From contig NZ_JBLFBO010000005.1 of NCBI RefSeq assembly GCF_047338595.1, forward strand, positions 124,001-188,000: a DNA stretch of 64,000 nt, given 5' to 3'. Position numbers and translations under genes: made by a program. The notes beneath the pieces are model-generated. The model worked only from the letters and a program-made list of their open reading frames with translations, was not told the origin of the DNA and ran no database searches. Positions 27,063 to 35,870 of this stretch are shown one piece after another. This stretch comes from Nitrospira_D sp019636945 (lineage in GTDB: Bacteria; Nitrospirota; Nitrospiria; Nitrospirales; Nitrospiraceae). How positions within the stretch are numbered: the stretch's first letter is position 1; each line of letters starts with the position of its first letter.

Positions 27063-27446
27063 CTAGACGGGCATCGTTAAGGTATTGAGCCGTTCCATCA
27101 GAACGGTGACGTCTCGGTTGCTCAGGAACTGAGATGTCTGTTGAGGCGCGTTTAGAGTCGTCATGATTTCATGTAATCGCAACGAGGCGCGTCGAAATTC
27201 GTCAGCTTTGGACAGTTCAGAAACAAACCCAGATCGCAATTTATCGAATTCAGAAAGGATGTCTCGAAAATCTCGCTGGAAGTCCTTGTGCAGAGAACAG
27301 GATGTGCAGTACCACCGTGGGTTTTGATCTGACGACGGCGACAAACGATCATAGGGGCGTCCAAAAAAATCTTTTCCCAGCGACAACTTGGTCAGCGGGC
27401 TACTAGGGGATCCACAGGCCTGACAGGAGTGATTCCAGACGTCCAT
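27063..27446 (-). CDS. Zinc-ribbon-like hypothetical protein
   Basis: From the ATG at 27446 (127 residues, GAGGAGG six bases upstream) the protein carries CQACGS near residue 8 and CTSCSLHKDF further on, two CxxC pairs that could bind one zinc or iron. The rest is helical and acidic. A longer frame up to 27605 reads through non-conserved sequence and lacks a ribosome-binding site. It heads a four-gene cluster, with an 11-base gap to the [2Fe-2S] ferredoxin gene. The family is not recognised. Confidence 0.65.
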   Translation of the reverse strand: MDVWNHSCQACGSPSSPLTKLSLGKDFFGRPYDRLSPSSDQNPRWYCTSCSLHKDFQRDFRDILSEFDKLRSGFVSELSKADEFRRASLRLHEIMTTLNAPQQTSQFLSNRDVTVLMERLNTLTMPV

Positions 27447-27569
27447 TTCTACCTCCTCACAACCACGAACGCGCATCATACAACAGGACTTTCCGGACTG
27501 TCCATGGTCCGTGGTTCGTGGAGATTTCAACAACAGTACCTGATTGGGCTGAGGTTCAGGCGTCTGAGG

Positions 27570-27575
27570 TATAAT
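27570..27575 (+). promoter_or_regulatory. Possible -10 element of ald
   Basis: TATAAT lies 48 bases before the ald start codon, leaving a short leader with a clear ribosome-binding site. The upstream hexamer is poor, so this is a weak call. Confidence 0.35.
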
Positions 27576-27622
27576 TAAGTGATTGGTGTTGGGGTGCTTA
27601 GCCAAGGAGAGGGGGAGTCAGC

Positions 27623-28726
27623 ATGGTGATCGGTGTTCCAAAGGAAATTAAAGATCACGAGTATCGAGTCAGCCTAACTCCAGATAGTGCTGCGAGCTTG
27701 TGCCAAAATGGACACGAAGTTTGGATTGAACCATCAGCTGGTGTGGGGAGTGGGTTTTCGGATGATGAGTACCGTAAGGTCGGCGCCACGATCGCGAGTT
27801 CAAAGGCTGAGGTGTTCGAAAAGTCGGAGCTGATTCTGAAGGTCAAGGAGCCGATGCTGTCTGAATGTGCTCTATTTCGTCCCGGTCACGTCTTGTTCAC
27901 GTACTTGCATCTCGCTGCTGTTCCAGATGTCACGAAAGAATTACTCGGCCGAAAAGTTACTGCGATTGCCTATGAGACAACTGAGGCCAAGGATGGGAGT
28001 CTTCCTATGCTCAGGCCGATGAGTGAAATTGCGGGTCGGATGTCGATCCAGATCGGCGCGCACTATCTTGAGAAAACCCATGGGGGACGCGGAGTCTTGT
28101 TGGGAGGGGTTCCAGGGGTAGAGCCGGGGCGAGTGGTGGTCCTAGGAGCTGGAGCTGTCGGAGCATCTGCCGTTCGCATGGCCGTGGGGTTAGGAGCACA
28201 GGTGACGGTGATCAATCTCGATATTGAGCGGTTGCGTGTCCTTGATGATCAGTATCACGGGCGTATTGTCACCCGTGCTGCGAGTCCTGCCGCTATTGAA
28301 GACGCCGTCTGTTCGGCAGATCTGGTGATTGGTGCGGTGCTTGTTCCAGGCGCCAAGGCCCCCAAGTTGGTGTCGCGTGTGCTGGTTTCACAGATGAGGC
28401 CAGGTTCCGTGATCGTCGATGTCGCAGTCGATCAGGGCGGCTGTATCGAGACAACTCGACCAACGACCCATTCTGACCCAGTGTATCTACTGGAGGAGGT
28501 GATCCATTATTGCGTAGCCAACATGCCCGGAATTGTTCCTCGCACATCCACCTATGCTCTCACCAATGCGACTATGCCGTATCTGCTTCGCCTTGCCTCC
28601 GAAGGGGTGGAGCGAGCTATTCGCTCCGACCCCGGTTTGGCTAAGGGAGTCAACTTGAAAGAGGGAAAAGTGACACATTCAGGTGTGGCGGAATCACATG
28701 GGTTGCCTTTTACCCCTCTCTTGTAA
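27623..28726 (+). CDS. ald: Alanine dehydrogenase
   Basis: Ald interconverts L-alanine and pyruvate plus ammonia with NAD. The 367-residue protein begins MVIGVPKEIKDHEYRVSLTP, the standard N-terminus, and has the substrate Lys in ILKVKEP, the MRPMSEIAGRMS-like segment, the NAD motif VVVLGAGAVGASAVRMAVGLGA, and the C-terminal NMPGIVPRTSTYALTNATMPY. The ribosome-binding site is AAGGAGAGGGGGAG. The gene stands alone, just upstream of tRNA-Pro, and could serve ammonia assimilation or alanine catabolism. Confidence 0.95.
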   Translation: MVIGVPKEIKDHEYRVSLTPDSAASLCQNGHEVWIEPSAGVGSGFSDDEYRKVGATIASSKAEVFEKSELILKVKEPMLSECALFRPGHVLFTYLHLAAVPDVTKELLGRKVTAIAYETTEAKDGSLPMLRPMSEIAGRMSIQIGAHYLEKTHGGRGVLLGGVPGVEPGRVVVLGAGAVGASAVRMAVGLGAQVTVINLDIERLRVLDDQYHGRIVTRAASPAAIEDAVCSADLVIGAVLVPGAKAPKLVSRVLVSQMRPGSVIVDVAVDQGGCIETTRPTTHSDPVYLLEEVIHYCVANMPGIVPRTSTYALTNATMPYLLRLASEGVERAIRSDPGLAKGVNLKEGKVTHSGVAESHGLPFTPLL

Positions 28727-28761
28727 GACAATCACACCTTCGATTGAGTGCTTGGTCTTGT

Positions 28762-29352
<591 letters not shown>

Positions 29353-29649
29353 ATGAATCCACCTGCCGATGAGTTGTCGGTGTGGGCCCGTGTCCTTGTG
29401 CATGGTCGTGTACAAGGGGTGGGGTTTCGTGCCTTTGCGGCACGAGTAGCCTCAGATCTTCGACTATTCGGCGGCGTGCGTAATCTTTCCGATGGCCGAG
29501 TCGAGCTCGAGGTTGAGGGCCAGAAGGCTGGGATCGAAATGCTTGAGCGTCAGCTAAGGATCGGTCCTGCTGCTGCTCGAGTGATGAAGATTGAGACGGA
29601 GTGGGGAGCAGCGACTGGGCGGTATTCCGGGTTTGAAATTTGGTATTAG
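29353..29649 (+). CDS. acyP: Acylphosphatase
   Basis: This 98-residue enzyme hydrolyses acyl phosphates. The signature HGRVQGVGFRAF includes the catalytic Arg, and GVRNLSDGRVELEVEG includes the catalytic Asn (in the VRN segment). The start at 29353 has GGAGGCAG directly upstream. It ends 16 bases before the sigma factor gene, so the two are probably co-transcribed. Confidence 0.93.
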   Translation: MNPPADELSVWARVLVHGRVQGVGFRAFAARVASDLRLFGGVRNLSDGRVELEVEGQKAGIEMLERQLRIGPAAARVMKIETEWGAATGRYSGFEIWY

Positions 29650-29665
29650 GCCTTGCTGAGGAGCT

Positions 29666-30619
29666 ATGAGTCGGCAACATAACGAGGAATTCGAGGCGAG
29701 TGAGGCGCGAAGACATCTGGAGGATGAGACGGGTGCCTCTGAGTCTGGAAGTTTTCCGGAGGAGACTGAGCGAGAAACAGGTCGAGCGGAAGGCCTTGAT
29801 ACGCTCAAGAGCTATTTGCGCGAAGTCCGTCGATCGACATTGCTGACATTCAAAGAGGAGCAGCAACTTGGAAAACGCGTCATGGCCGGCGATGAGCGAG
29901 CTCGTCAACACATGATCGAGTCCAATCTGCGCCTGGTGATCAGCATCGGGAAGCGGTATATGCATCGGGGATTTCCGTTTTCGGATATTGTCGAGGAAGG
30001 AAATCTCGGGCTGATTAAAGCAGTCGAAAAATTCAACTATAAGCGGGGGTTTCGGTTTAGCACCTATGCGTCCTGGTGGATCAGGCAGTACATTGAACGT
30101 GCGATTATCAATCAAGGGAAACTGGTTCGACTCCCTGTCCATGTAGTGGAACGGCTGAATCGCTATTTAAATCGCACCGAGCAATTGGTACAGGCCCTCG
30201 GGCGCGAACCGAGAGCTGCGGAAGTTGCACTCAAGATGAAGACGTCGGAAGAGGAGGTCTTGGATCTGAGGCAGTTGGTCCGCACGACCTGTTCACTCGA
30301 TAGTCCGCTCAATGATCGCACGGATACGTTTCTCCGTGATGTGATCGAGGATCCGACGGGGCTGTCCCCTGACGAAACCGCCGATGGGGTTCGGCGCCGA
30401 GCGGAACTTATGGCTTGGGTGAGGGAGTTGCCAGAAAAAGAGCAAACTGTTATTGTGTCGAGGTTCGGGCTTGATGGAGGAGAAGCGAAGACGTTGGAAG
30501 AGATCGGGCGGACCATGGGGTTGACTCGAGAGCGTGTTCGTCAGATCGAAATGGCCGCGCTTGCACGTCTTCGTCACACCATTGAGCGAAAAACCATGAC
30601 ACAGGCAGATCTGCTCTAG
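29666..30619 (+). CDS. RpoS-like group 2 sigma-70 factor
   Basis: The 317-residue protein has an acidic, low-complexity N-terminus (1-40), region 1.2 (DTLKSYLREVRRSTLLT), region 2 with DIVEEGNLGLIKAVEKF and RGFRFSTYASWWIRQ (the -10 recognition helix), region 3, and region 4 with the -35-binding helix-turn-helix TLEEIGRTMGLTRERVRQIE. The long N-terminal domain of the housekeeping RpoD is absent. Region 2 is closest to RpoS. A general-stress or stationary-phase role is the family expectation. Downstream apt begins six bases after the stop. Confidence 0.85.
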   Translation: MSRQHNEEFEASEARRHLEDETGASESGSFPEETERETGRAEGLDTLKSYLREVRRSTLLTFKEEQQLGKRVMAGDERARQHMIESNLRLVISIGKRYMHRGFPFSDIVEEGNLGLIKAVEKFNYKRGFRFSTYASWWIRQYIERAIINQGKLVRLPVHVVERLNRYLNRTEQLVQALGREPRAAEVALKMKTSEEEVLDLRQLVRTTCSLDSPLNDRTDTFLRDVIEDPTGLSPDETADGVRRRAELMAWVRELPEKEQTVIVSRFGLDGGEAKTLEEIGRTMGLTRERVRQIEMAALARLRHTIERKTMTQADLL

Positions 30620-30624
30620 ATTTC

Positions 30625-31149
30625 GTGACTACTGTCAACTATCAAGCGCTTATCCGCGAAGTGCCGGACTTTCCAAAGCCCGGTATTCTCTTCTATGACA
30701 TCACCACGTTGTTGAAGCATCCAGCCGCTGTTCGAAGTCTGTCCGATGACTTGACGGCCAGGTACCAAGATAGAGGGGTTCAGAAGGTTGTCGGCATAGA
30801 ATCCCGCGGATTTATCTTTGGCGGGATTCTTGCGGCGAGGCTTGGAGCGGGATTTGTTCCAGTCCGGAAACCGGGGAAACTTCCTGCTGATTGCTATGAA
30901 GTCAAGTATAGTCTCGAGTATGGTAACAACAGTCTTGCAGTCCACCGCGACGCGATTGAGATCGGAGAGCATGTGCTGATCGTCGACGATCTTCTGGCAA
31001 CTGGAGGGACAGCGGAAGCGACGGTGAATCTTGTCCGGCAGCTGGGAGGAACGATTGTCGGACTTGATTTCTTGGTTGAACTAAAGAGTCTGAATGGACG
31101 CGAGAAACTCGGTGGGTACGACGTGCATTCGACCATTACGTATCCGTGA
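30625..31149 (+). CDS. apt: Adenine phosphoribosyltransferase
   Basis: Apt salvages adenine to AMP using PRPP. The 174-residue protein starts with a GTG at 30625, six bases after the sigma factor stop. Conserved parts are LIREVPDFPKPGILFYDITTLL, the ESRGFIFG segment, the PVRKPGKLP loop and the PRPP motif VLIVDDLLATGGTA. The tight spacing suggests translational coupling with the sigma factor gene. Size and motifs are normal. Confidence 0.95.
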   Translation: MTTVNYQALIREVPDFPKPGILFYDITTLLKHPAAVRSLSDDLTARYQDRGVQKVVGIESRGFIFGGILAARLGAGFVPVRKPGKLPADCYEVKYSLEYGNNSLAVHRDAIEIGEHVLIVDDLLATGGTAEATVNLVRQLGGTIVGLDFLVELKSLNGREKLGGYDVHSTITYP

Positions 31150-31260
31150 AGAGGAATGGGGCGTATCGTTTAATCTCCTCTTGTTAAAGGGAACGCGGGC
31201 CATGAGCGAAAAGCCAGGTTTTAGCCTTCTAAACGACCTAACTGCGGAGCATGCATCACT

Positions 31261-31821
31261 ATGGTGACGAAGGGGCAGGTGAAGAAGAAGGGCGAGCTGA
31301 AACCGAAGTCGGTTGAGCCGATCACCAAGAAGCTTCAACCGGCAGCGGCTGGTATGGCAGCTACAGCGAAACCATCGGTCGAAGTCGATGAAGGACCTGT
31401 GCGGCCGAAAGAAACCGCAAAAGAGCGAGAAGCACGTGAACAGCGACAGGAAGTGCTTCAGAAAATGCTCCTTGGTAAGCGCCAAGAAATTATCAAGGAG
31501 ATCGAAGGGAGTCTGGGACAATCGCTGACTGAAGATCAGCAGCGACGCTTGGAGTCGGCGCGCGATGTCGGGGACCAGGCACTGATGGATCTTGAGCGTG
31601 AGCTGGGTATTTCATTGATGGAGATGCGCAATCGCCGTCGGCAGTCAATTGATGAAGCTCTCACGCGTCTGCACGAGGGGACTTATGGAATTTGTGCGGA
31701 GTGCGGAATCGAAATCAGCGAGAGGCGGCTCCAAGCGGTCCCTTTTGCCAAACTGTGCGTGGAGTGCCAATCACGTGCCGAGTTGCTGGAGAAAATCGAA
31801 CGAGAAGAAGATCGCGACTAG
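31261..31821 (+). CDS. DksA/TraR-type zinc-finger protein
   Basis: The 186-residue protein has a Lys-rich N-terminal extension of about 60 residues, a coiled-coil region (about 60-130, including REAREQRQEVLQKMLLGKR), and a C-terminal four-Cys zinc finger CAECGIEISERRLQAVPFA...LCVEC. This is the DksA/TraR layout, in which the coiled coil enters the RNA polymerase secondary channel. Whether it acts with ppGpp cannot be told from sequence; the coiled-coil-tip Asp residues of DksA are not obvious. The Lys-rich tail is unusual. Confidence 0.82.
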   Translation: MVTKGQVKKKGELKPKSVEPITKKLQPAAAGMAATAKPSVEVDEGPVRPKETAKEREAREQRQEVLQKMLLGKRQEIIKEIEGSLGQSLTEDQQRRLESARDVGDQALMDLERELGISLMEMRNRRRQSIDEALTRLHEGTYGICAECGIEISERRLQAVPFAKLCVECQSRAELLEKIEREEDRD

Positions 31822-31869
31822 GTTTCCAATTCTGTCTCCTGCCGCATCCTCCCGCACCGTCTTCTGCCT

Positions 31870-32568
31870 ATGACTGGGCAGCCTCTGAAACGAGCTGTTG
31901 TACTTGCCAGTGGTGGTCTGGATTCCACCGTGACGGCGGCTGTTGCCCGACATGCCGGGTATGAGTTGTATTTGTTGACCCTTGCCTACCAGCAGCGCCA
32001 TGCTGTGGAGATTGAGCGGGCGAAGCAGGTGGCCTGTGCCTTGGAGGCTGAACATCATTTGGTGGTGCCTGTTGATTTGCAGGCAATCGGTGGGTCCGCG
32101 CTCACTGGGAATTTCCCGGTTCCCAAAGATCGCGGTGACTCCGACCGTAGCCGCGATGTGCCGGTGACCTATGTGCCCGGCCGAAATTTGATTTTCCTCT
32201 CCATCGCAGCCGCACAGGCGGAGGCGGTGGGTGCTTCAGTGATTTATTTTGGGGCTAATGTAGTGGACTACTCTGGTTACCCTGACTGCCGTCCGGAGTT
32301 CATCAAGGCCGTGGAAGCGACGTTACAACTCGGAACCAAGCTGGGCATGATGGGTGGCCGCTTTGAAATTCGAGCACCTCTCTTGCGAATGACCAAGGCA
32401 GAGATCATACGGCTTGGCTTGGATCTCCATGCACCACTTCACCTCACGCACAGTTGCTATGATCCAGCGGGCGCAGTGGCTTGCGGACGGTGTGACAGCT
32501 GTCTCATTCGACGGCGAGGGTTTGCGGAAGCGGGAGTTGTGGATCCAATTCCCTATGCGGTATCTTGA
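31870..32568 (+). CDS. queC: 7-cyano-7-deazaguanine synthase (QueC)
   Basis: QueC converts carboxy-deazaguanine to preQ0 in queuosine synthesis. The 232-residue protein has the N-type ATP motif ASGGLDSTV, LTLAYQQRHAVEIERAK, the FGANVVDYSGYPDCRPEFI segment, and the zinc site CGRCDSC preceded by SCYDPAGAVACG. It follows the zinc-finger gene after 48 bases. No other queuosine gene is in the window. Confidence 0.95.
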   Translation: MTGQPLKRAVVLASGGLDSTVTAAVARHAGYELYLLTLAYQQRHAVEIERAKQVACALEAEHHLVVPVDLQAIGGSALTGNFPVPKDRGDSDRSRDVPVTYVPGRNLIFLSIAAAQAEAVGASVIYFGANVVDYSGYPDCRPEFIKAVEATLQLGTKLGMMGGRFEIRAPLLRMTKAEIIRLGLDLHAPLHLTHSCYDPAGAVACGRCDSCLIRRRGFAEAGVVDPIPYAVS

Positions 32569-32603
32569 GTGAATAATTTTCTGGAAACAGGTGGAGAATT
32601 TCT

Positions 32604-32999
32604 ATGAGGTCGTTACAAGTCTCGGTACTCAGTTCAGTAATCTTGATGCTTGGGATTGCTCCGGCGTGTAGCCAGAGCGGAGTGGAACCAAACGCACCGG
32701 GAACCGGCTCTACAGCTCCGGTCGAGTTTCGGGAGGGAGAGCAGAAGTTCACGGCACACTGTTCCCGATGTCATGGAGTTGGCGGAGTCGGAACAACCCA
32801 AGGTCCAGCGTTCCTTCATAAGGTCTATGAGCCGAACCATCACGGAGATGTGGCTTTCCAGCGGGCGGCAGCCAACGGGGTCAAGGCCCATCATTGGCAA
32901 TTTGGCGATATGCCAAAGATCGATGCCGTCAAGCCTGAGGAGGTGGACGAGATCGTAAAATATGTCCGTTGGCTGCAGAAACAAGCCGGAATTTTTTAA
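32604..32999 (+). CDS. Mono-haem c-type cytochrome, exported
   Basis: The 131-residue protein has a signal segment (LSSVILMLGIAPACS) whose Cys could be lipidated, then a cytochrome c domain with the haem motif CSRCH and a distal Met in FGDMPKIDAV. The C-terminal helix EEVDEIVKYVRWLQ is typical of class I cytochromes. It acts in the periplasm as an electron carrier. Its donor or acceptor cannot be named; the neighbours are unrelated. Confidence 0.88.
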   Translation: MRSLQVSVLSSVILMLGIAPACSQSGVEPNAPGTGSTAPVEFREGEQKFTAHCSRCHGVGGVGTTQGPAFLHKVYEPNHHGDVAFQRAAANGVKAHHWQFGDMPKIDAVKPEEVDEIVKYVRWLQKQAGIF

Positions 33000-33047
33000 G
33001 TCAGTCGAGTGCGGCACATCGGTGCGATGGACCATGATATGAAGAGG

Positions 33048-33659
33048 CTATCGTCGAGCCGGCATCCACTTTTTGGCTCGTGCTTCAGCTTCAGCGATCT
33101 GTTCAGCCGTCATGTGTTTGGCTAAGGTGTTGCGGGATTCAGCGGCTCGTTTCTCGCCGTAGGCCGCCGAGAGATTGTACCACATGTGAGCTTCCACAAG
33201 ATTTTGTGAGACCCCTCGTCCTCGTTCGTACATCATGCCAAGTTTAGCAAAGGCCAACGCATTGCGTTGGTCTGCTGCTTTCTGAAACCAAAATAAGGCC
33301 ATTGGGTCGCTGAACGGAGCCCCCTGTCCTAACGAGTAGAGTGTGCCAAGATTGACCTGTGCCCCGGCATGGCCCTGATCTGCCGCTTTTTTAAACCAAT
33401 ACTTCGCTTCCTGATAGTTCTGTGGAAGCCCTTGGCCTTCACTGTAATGGATGCCTAACTGGTTTTGGGCTTCCGCCTCGCCCCCCTGCGCACGCGTGAG
33501 GAGATCATTCACTGCTGGTCCACTCGCAAGTGGTTGAGACGGAGGTTGGGGAGGAGAAATACAACTTGATAAAAACCCGCACAGCGTGAGTAGACCGATC
33601 AGCGGAAGCAACATGCTGGTCGATAAAGAGCTCCTGTGATGGTGTGACTGTACTGACAT
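33048..33659 (-). CDS. Sel1-repeat lipoprotein
   Basis: The 203-residue protein has a signal peptide ending in the lipobox-like FLSSC, then three to four Sel1 repeats (for example EAQNQLGIHYSEGQGLPQNY and GAQVNLGTLYSLGQGAP), ending with TAEQIAEAEARAKKW. Sel1 repeats form alpha-alpha solenoids that bind other proteins. It is in tandem with a second Sel1 lipoprotein gene with the same C-terminal motif, so the pair is a duplication. Function unknown. Confidence 0.8.
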   Translation of the reverse strand: MSVQSHHHRSSLSTSMLLPLIGLLTLCGFLSSCISPPQPPSQPLASGPAVNDLLTRAQGGEAEAQNQLGIHYSEGQGLPQNYQEAKYWFKKAADQGHAGAQVNLGTLYSLGQGAPFSDPMALFWFQKAADQRNALAFAKLGMMYERGRGVSQNLVEAHMWYNLSAAYGEKRAAESRNTLAKHMTAEQIAEAEARAKKWMPARR

Positions 33660-33851
33660 CGTTGGTGCAGTGAACCCTACGAGATGTATCCTACTCAGCT
33701 CATGTCTTGAAGTTCAAGAAAGGAATGGGTGGAGGCCTATTGAGGAAATGTGAACCCCGTTGACCATAAACCTGGTCGTTGGATGAATGGAGGGACAGAG
33801 TATTCGATCCATCAATTAAGCAGGAATCTGAGGGAACGGCTCTCTTAATGA

Positions 33852-34436
33852 TTACTCTTGAGGTGGTTCTTGCCCTTTGGGTTTCCAATTTCGTGTAAGA
33901 AATTGTGCTTGAGCAATCTGCACCGGTGTCATGTCGTGCCCTAGTCGATTCCGCCATTTTGCGCCAGCTTCATGGCCATTAGCCGCGGCAAGGTTATACC
34001 AGAGGTAGGCCTGAACCAGGTCCTTAGGAACGCCCCGTGCTTGTTCATAGTGGGTGGCGATGAGAAACATCGCGGCTCCATGTCCTTGGTCTGTAGCAAG
34101 ACGGCACCACCGGAGCGCCTCCTGATAATCTTGTGGCATCCCCCGGCCGATGTCCGATAGTAGGCAAAGCCGATAAAACGCTCCAACGTGCCGCTGAGTA
34201 GCCGCCATGCGGTACCACCGCACGGCTTCTCGATGGTCAGCTGGACGCGCATTCTCATATCGTATGCCAAGATGGTATTGGTCTTCGGCGCTCCCTTGTT
34301 CTGCAGCCGACTGGGACTCATCGATTCGTGAGGCGGTATCTCGCACATCAACGTAAGGGGATTTGGATGGATCGATGCATCCTTGTAGACTTCCGATGAT
34401 GGTGACGGCGAGGATATAGCGCAAGCCGGTGGTCAT
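33852..34436 (-). CDS. Sel1-repeat lipoprotein, tandem paralogue
   Basis: From the ATG at 34436 (194 residues) the protein has a signal segment with the lipobox-like GSLQGC, then Sel1 repeats (DQYHLGIRYENARPADHREA, GAFYRLCLLSDIGRGMPQDY, AAMFLIATHYEQARGVPKDL), ending MTPVQIAQAQ, matching the end of its downstream neighbour. The longer frame to 34517 was rejected because the signal peptide starts at 34436. A gap of about 190 bases separates the two genes. Confidence 0.8.
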   Translation of the reverse strand: MTTGLRYILAVTIIGSLQGCIDPSKSPYVDVRDTASRIDESQSAAEQGSAEDQYHLGIRYENARPADHREAVRWYRMAATQRHVGAFYRLCLLSDIGRGMPQDYQEALRWCRLATDQGHGAAMFLIATHYEQARGVPKDLVQAYLWYNLAAANGHEAGAKWRNRLGHDMTPVQIAQAQFLTRNWKPKGQEPPQE

Positions 34437-35028
34437 AAGTAAGATTCCTTTTCGCAATCCCAATAGTGGCTCACAAACGGCAGTCGGTTGTGTTATAGCA
34501 CAGCAGAGTGACCTCATCCAGCATACGCGATTCGCAGGTTGGTGATCTAGAGGGCATGCTCATCTGAGTCAGGTGCAGACGATAGCTGGACCAGGCGATG
34601 GCGTTGAACCATGCCGAGGTTGACGTGTCGTATGATGTGGGAACAGGCTGTGCATCACCGAGATGGAAGGATATCTGTTCGATTCGGTGGCGCGGAATGG
34701 TCAGGCTCACTTTTCTATGCTCGTAGACGTATTGAATCGCCGATAGTGTGTCAAGTCCACGCGGAGTACCGGATGTTCTCCATCGGTCGGGATCACTCCT
34801 AACTCGGCTCAATAGTAGTGGCAGACGGGTTGTTCATGTCCGACCTGTTCCTTTGAGACCAGTAGTGAGGACTCATTCCTCGGGCGGTTGCCTGTTTCTG
34901 TAACCGCCCCGTTGCGTTCCACTTGCGGTTGACACGCCATATCGAGGGTCGTAGCCTTGTGTGATGCGATACCGGTATCTCCATGGTGAGGACGTACTCC
35001 GACACTGTGGAGCGATGTGAGCGCTTCC
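34437..35028. other. Intergenic region between Sel1 and YqgE genes
   Basis: Frames on both strands are short. A minus-strand frame at 34471-34812 (113 codons) has no ribosome-binding site or recognisable family. TTGACA at 34929-34934 with a weak TAGCCT 17 bases later could be the yqgE promoter. Nothing else is evident. Confidence 0.45.
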
Positions 35029-35646
35029 ATGAAACAGATCCTGTGGGCTGTTTTATGTCTGGGGGGCATGCTGGTCCTGCCATCGCTCTCGGTCATGGCC
35101 CAACAGGAATTTATGCCCTTGCCGGTTCACAAAGGGGCGCTCTTGGTCGCAAGCCCATCATTGGAGGATCCCAACTTTACTCAAACCGTTCTGCTCATTG
35201 TTGACCATGGGCCACGTGGAACCATCGGCCTCATTTTAAACCGTCCTACGAATGTCCTGTTAGCAGAAGTGTTGCAGGATCTTCCGATGTTGAAGCAGAC
35301 CAACCACCGATTATTTGGAGGAGGACCGGTCGACCGCACACAATTGGTGTTGCTGTTCCGACTCAGGCAGATCTTGCCCGATGCGCGGCATATTGCGAAT
35401 GGAATTTATGTGGGGACACCGACGGTGCTAGAACGGGTCATCGCCGGTCTCAAGCCGAATGAAGCTTTCCGTGCCTTTGCTGGTTTTGCCGCATGGGCCC
35501 CGGGGCAACTCGACTATGAGATGCGGCAAGGCTCATGGGGTGTGTTGTCATCCAGCACGTTCGATATCTTCGATAAAAATCCTGAGACGTTTTGGTCAGA
35601 CGGCATCGGCGTGCTTCAGGCTCCAAGAACTATTTCCCACGAATGA
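35029..35646 (+). CDS. YqgE/AlgH (UPF0301) family protein with apparent signal peptide
   Basis: The 205-residue protein has the UPF0301 core: KGALLVASPSLEDPNFTQTVLLI, then GLILNRPTN, FGGGPVDRTQLVLL and GFAAWAPGQLDYE. The family is normally cytosolic and about 185 residues long. Here a hydrophobic segment (QILWAVLCLGGMLVLPSLSVMA) precedes the core and looks like a cleavable signal, predicting export. ATG 35029 begins the signal; a GTG at 35017 is an alternative. The family has no agreed function. A 44-codon frame overlaps its stop. Confidence 0.85.
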   Translation: MKQILWAVLCLGGMLVLPSLSVMAQQEFMPLPVHKGALLVASPSLEDPNFTQTVLLIVDHGPRGTIGLILNRPTNVLLAEVLQDLPMLKQTNHRLFGGGPVDRTQLVLLFRLRQILPDARHIANGIYVGTPTVLERVIAGLKPNEAFRAFAGFAAWAPGQLDYEMRQGSWGVLSSSTFDIFDKNPETFWSDGIGVLQAPRTISHE

Positions 35647-35777
35647 TAGTCGGAGAAGCTGGCGGTCTTGTTTCGTTCGGTACGGAGGCCTCCGATGGAT
35701 TCGTCATGGTGAAACACGGCTATCTCCTACCAAGTGGGTATGACCTTCGCATACATTCAGACGACGCTGTGGTATAA
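35643..35777 (+). CDS. Possible 44-residue protein coupled to the YqgE gene
   Basis: An ATG overlapping the YqgE-family stop (ATGA at 35643-35646) opens a 44-codon frame with strand-like sequence (GGLVSFGTEASDGFVMVKHG). It has no known family and no Shine-Dalgarno sequence of its own. Coupling by overlap is the only support; it may be a chance frame. Confidence 0.3.
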   Translation: MIVGEAGGLVSFGTEASDGFVMVKHGYLLPSGYDLRIHSDDAVV

Positions 35778-35870
35778 GACCACCACGGCGCTGCTCTGTG
35801 TTGTGAGGTCAGGCATTGGGTAAGTGGTATGTGATGGCGAGCGATTCGATCATCGGTGAGGATATGTCAC

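Noticed and set aside
34471..34812. 113-codon minus-strand frame between the Sel1 and YqgE genes
   Set aside because: No ribosome-binding site, no conserved-looking segments; kept only as part of the intergenic note.
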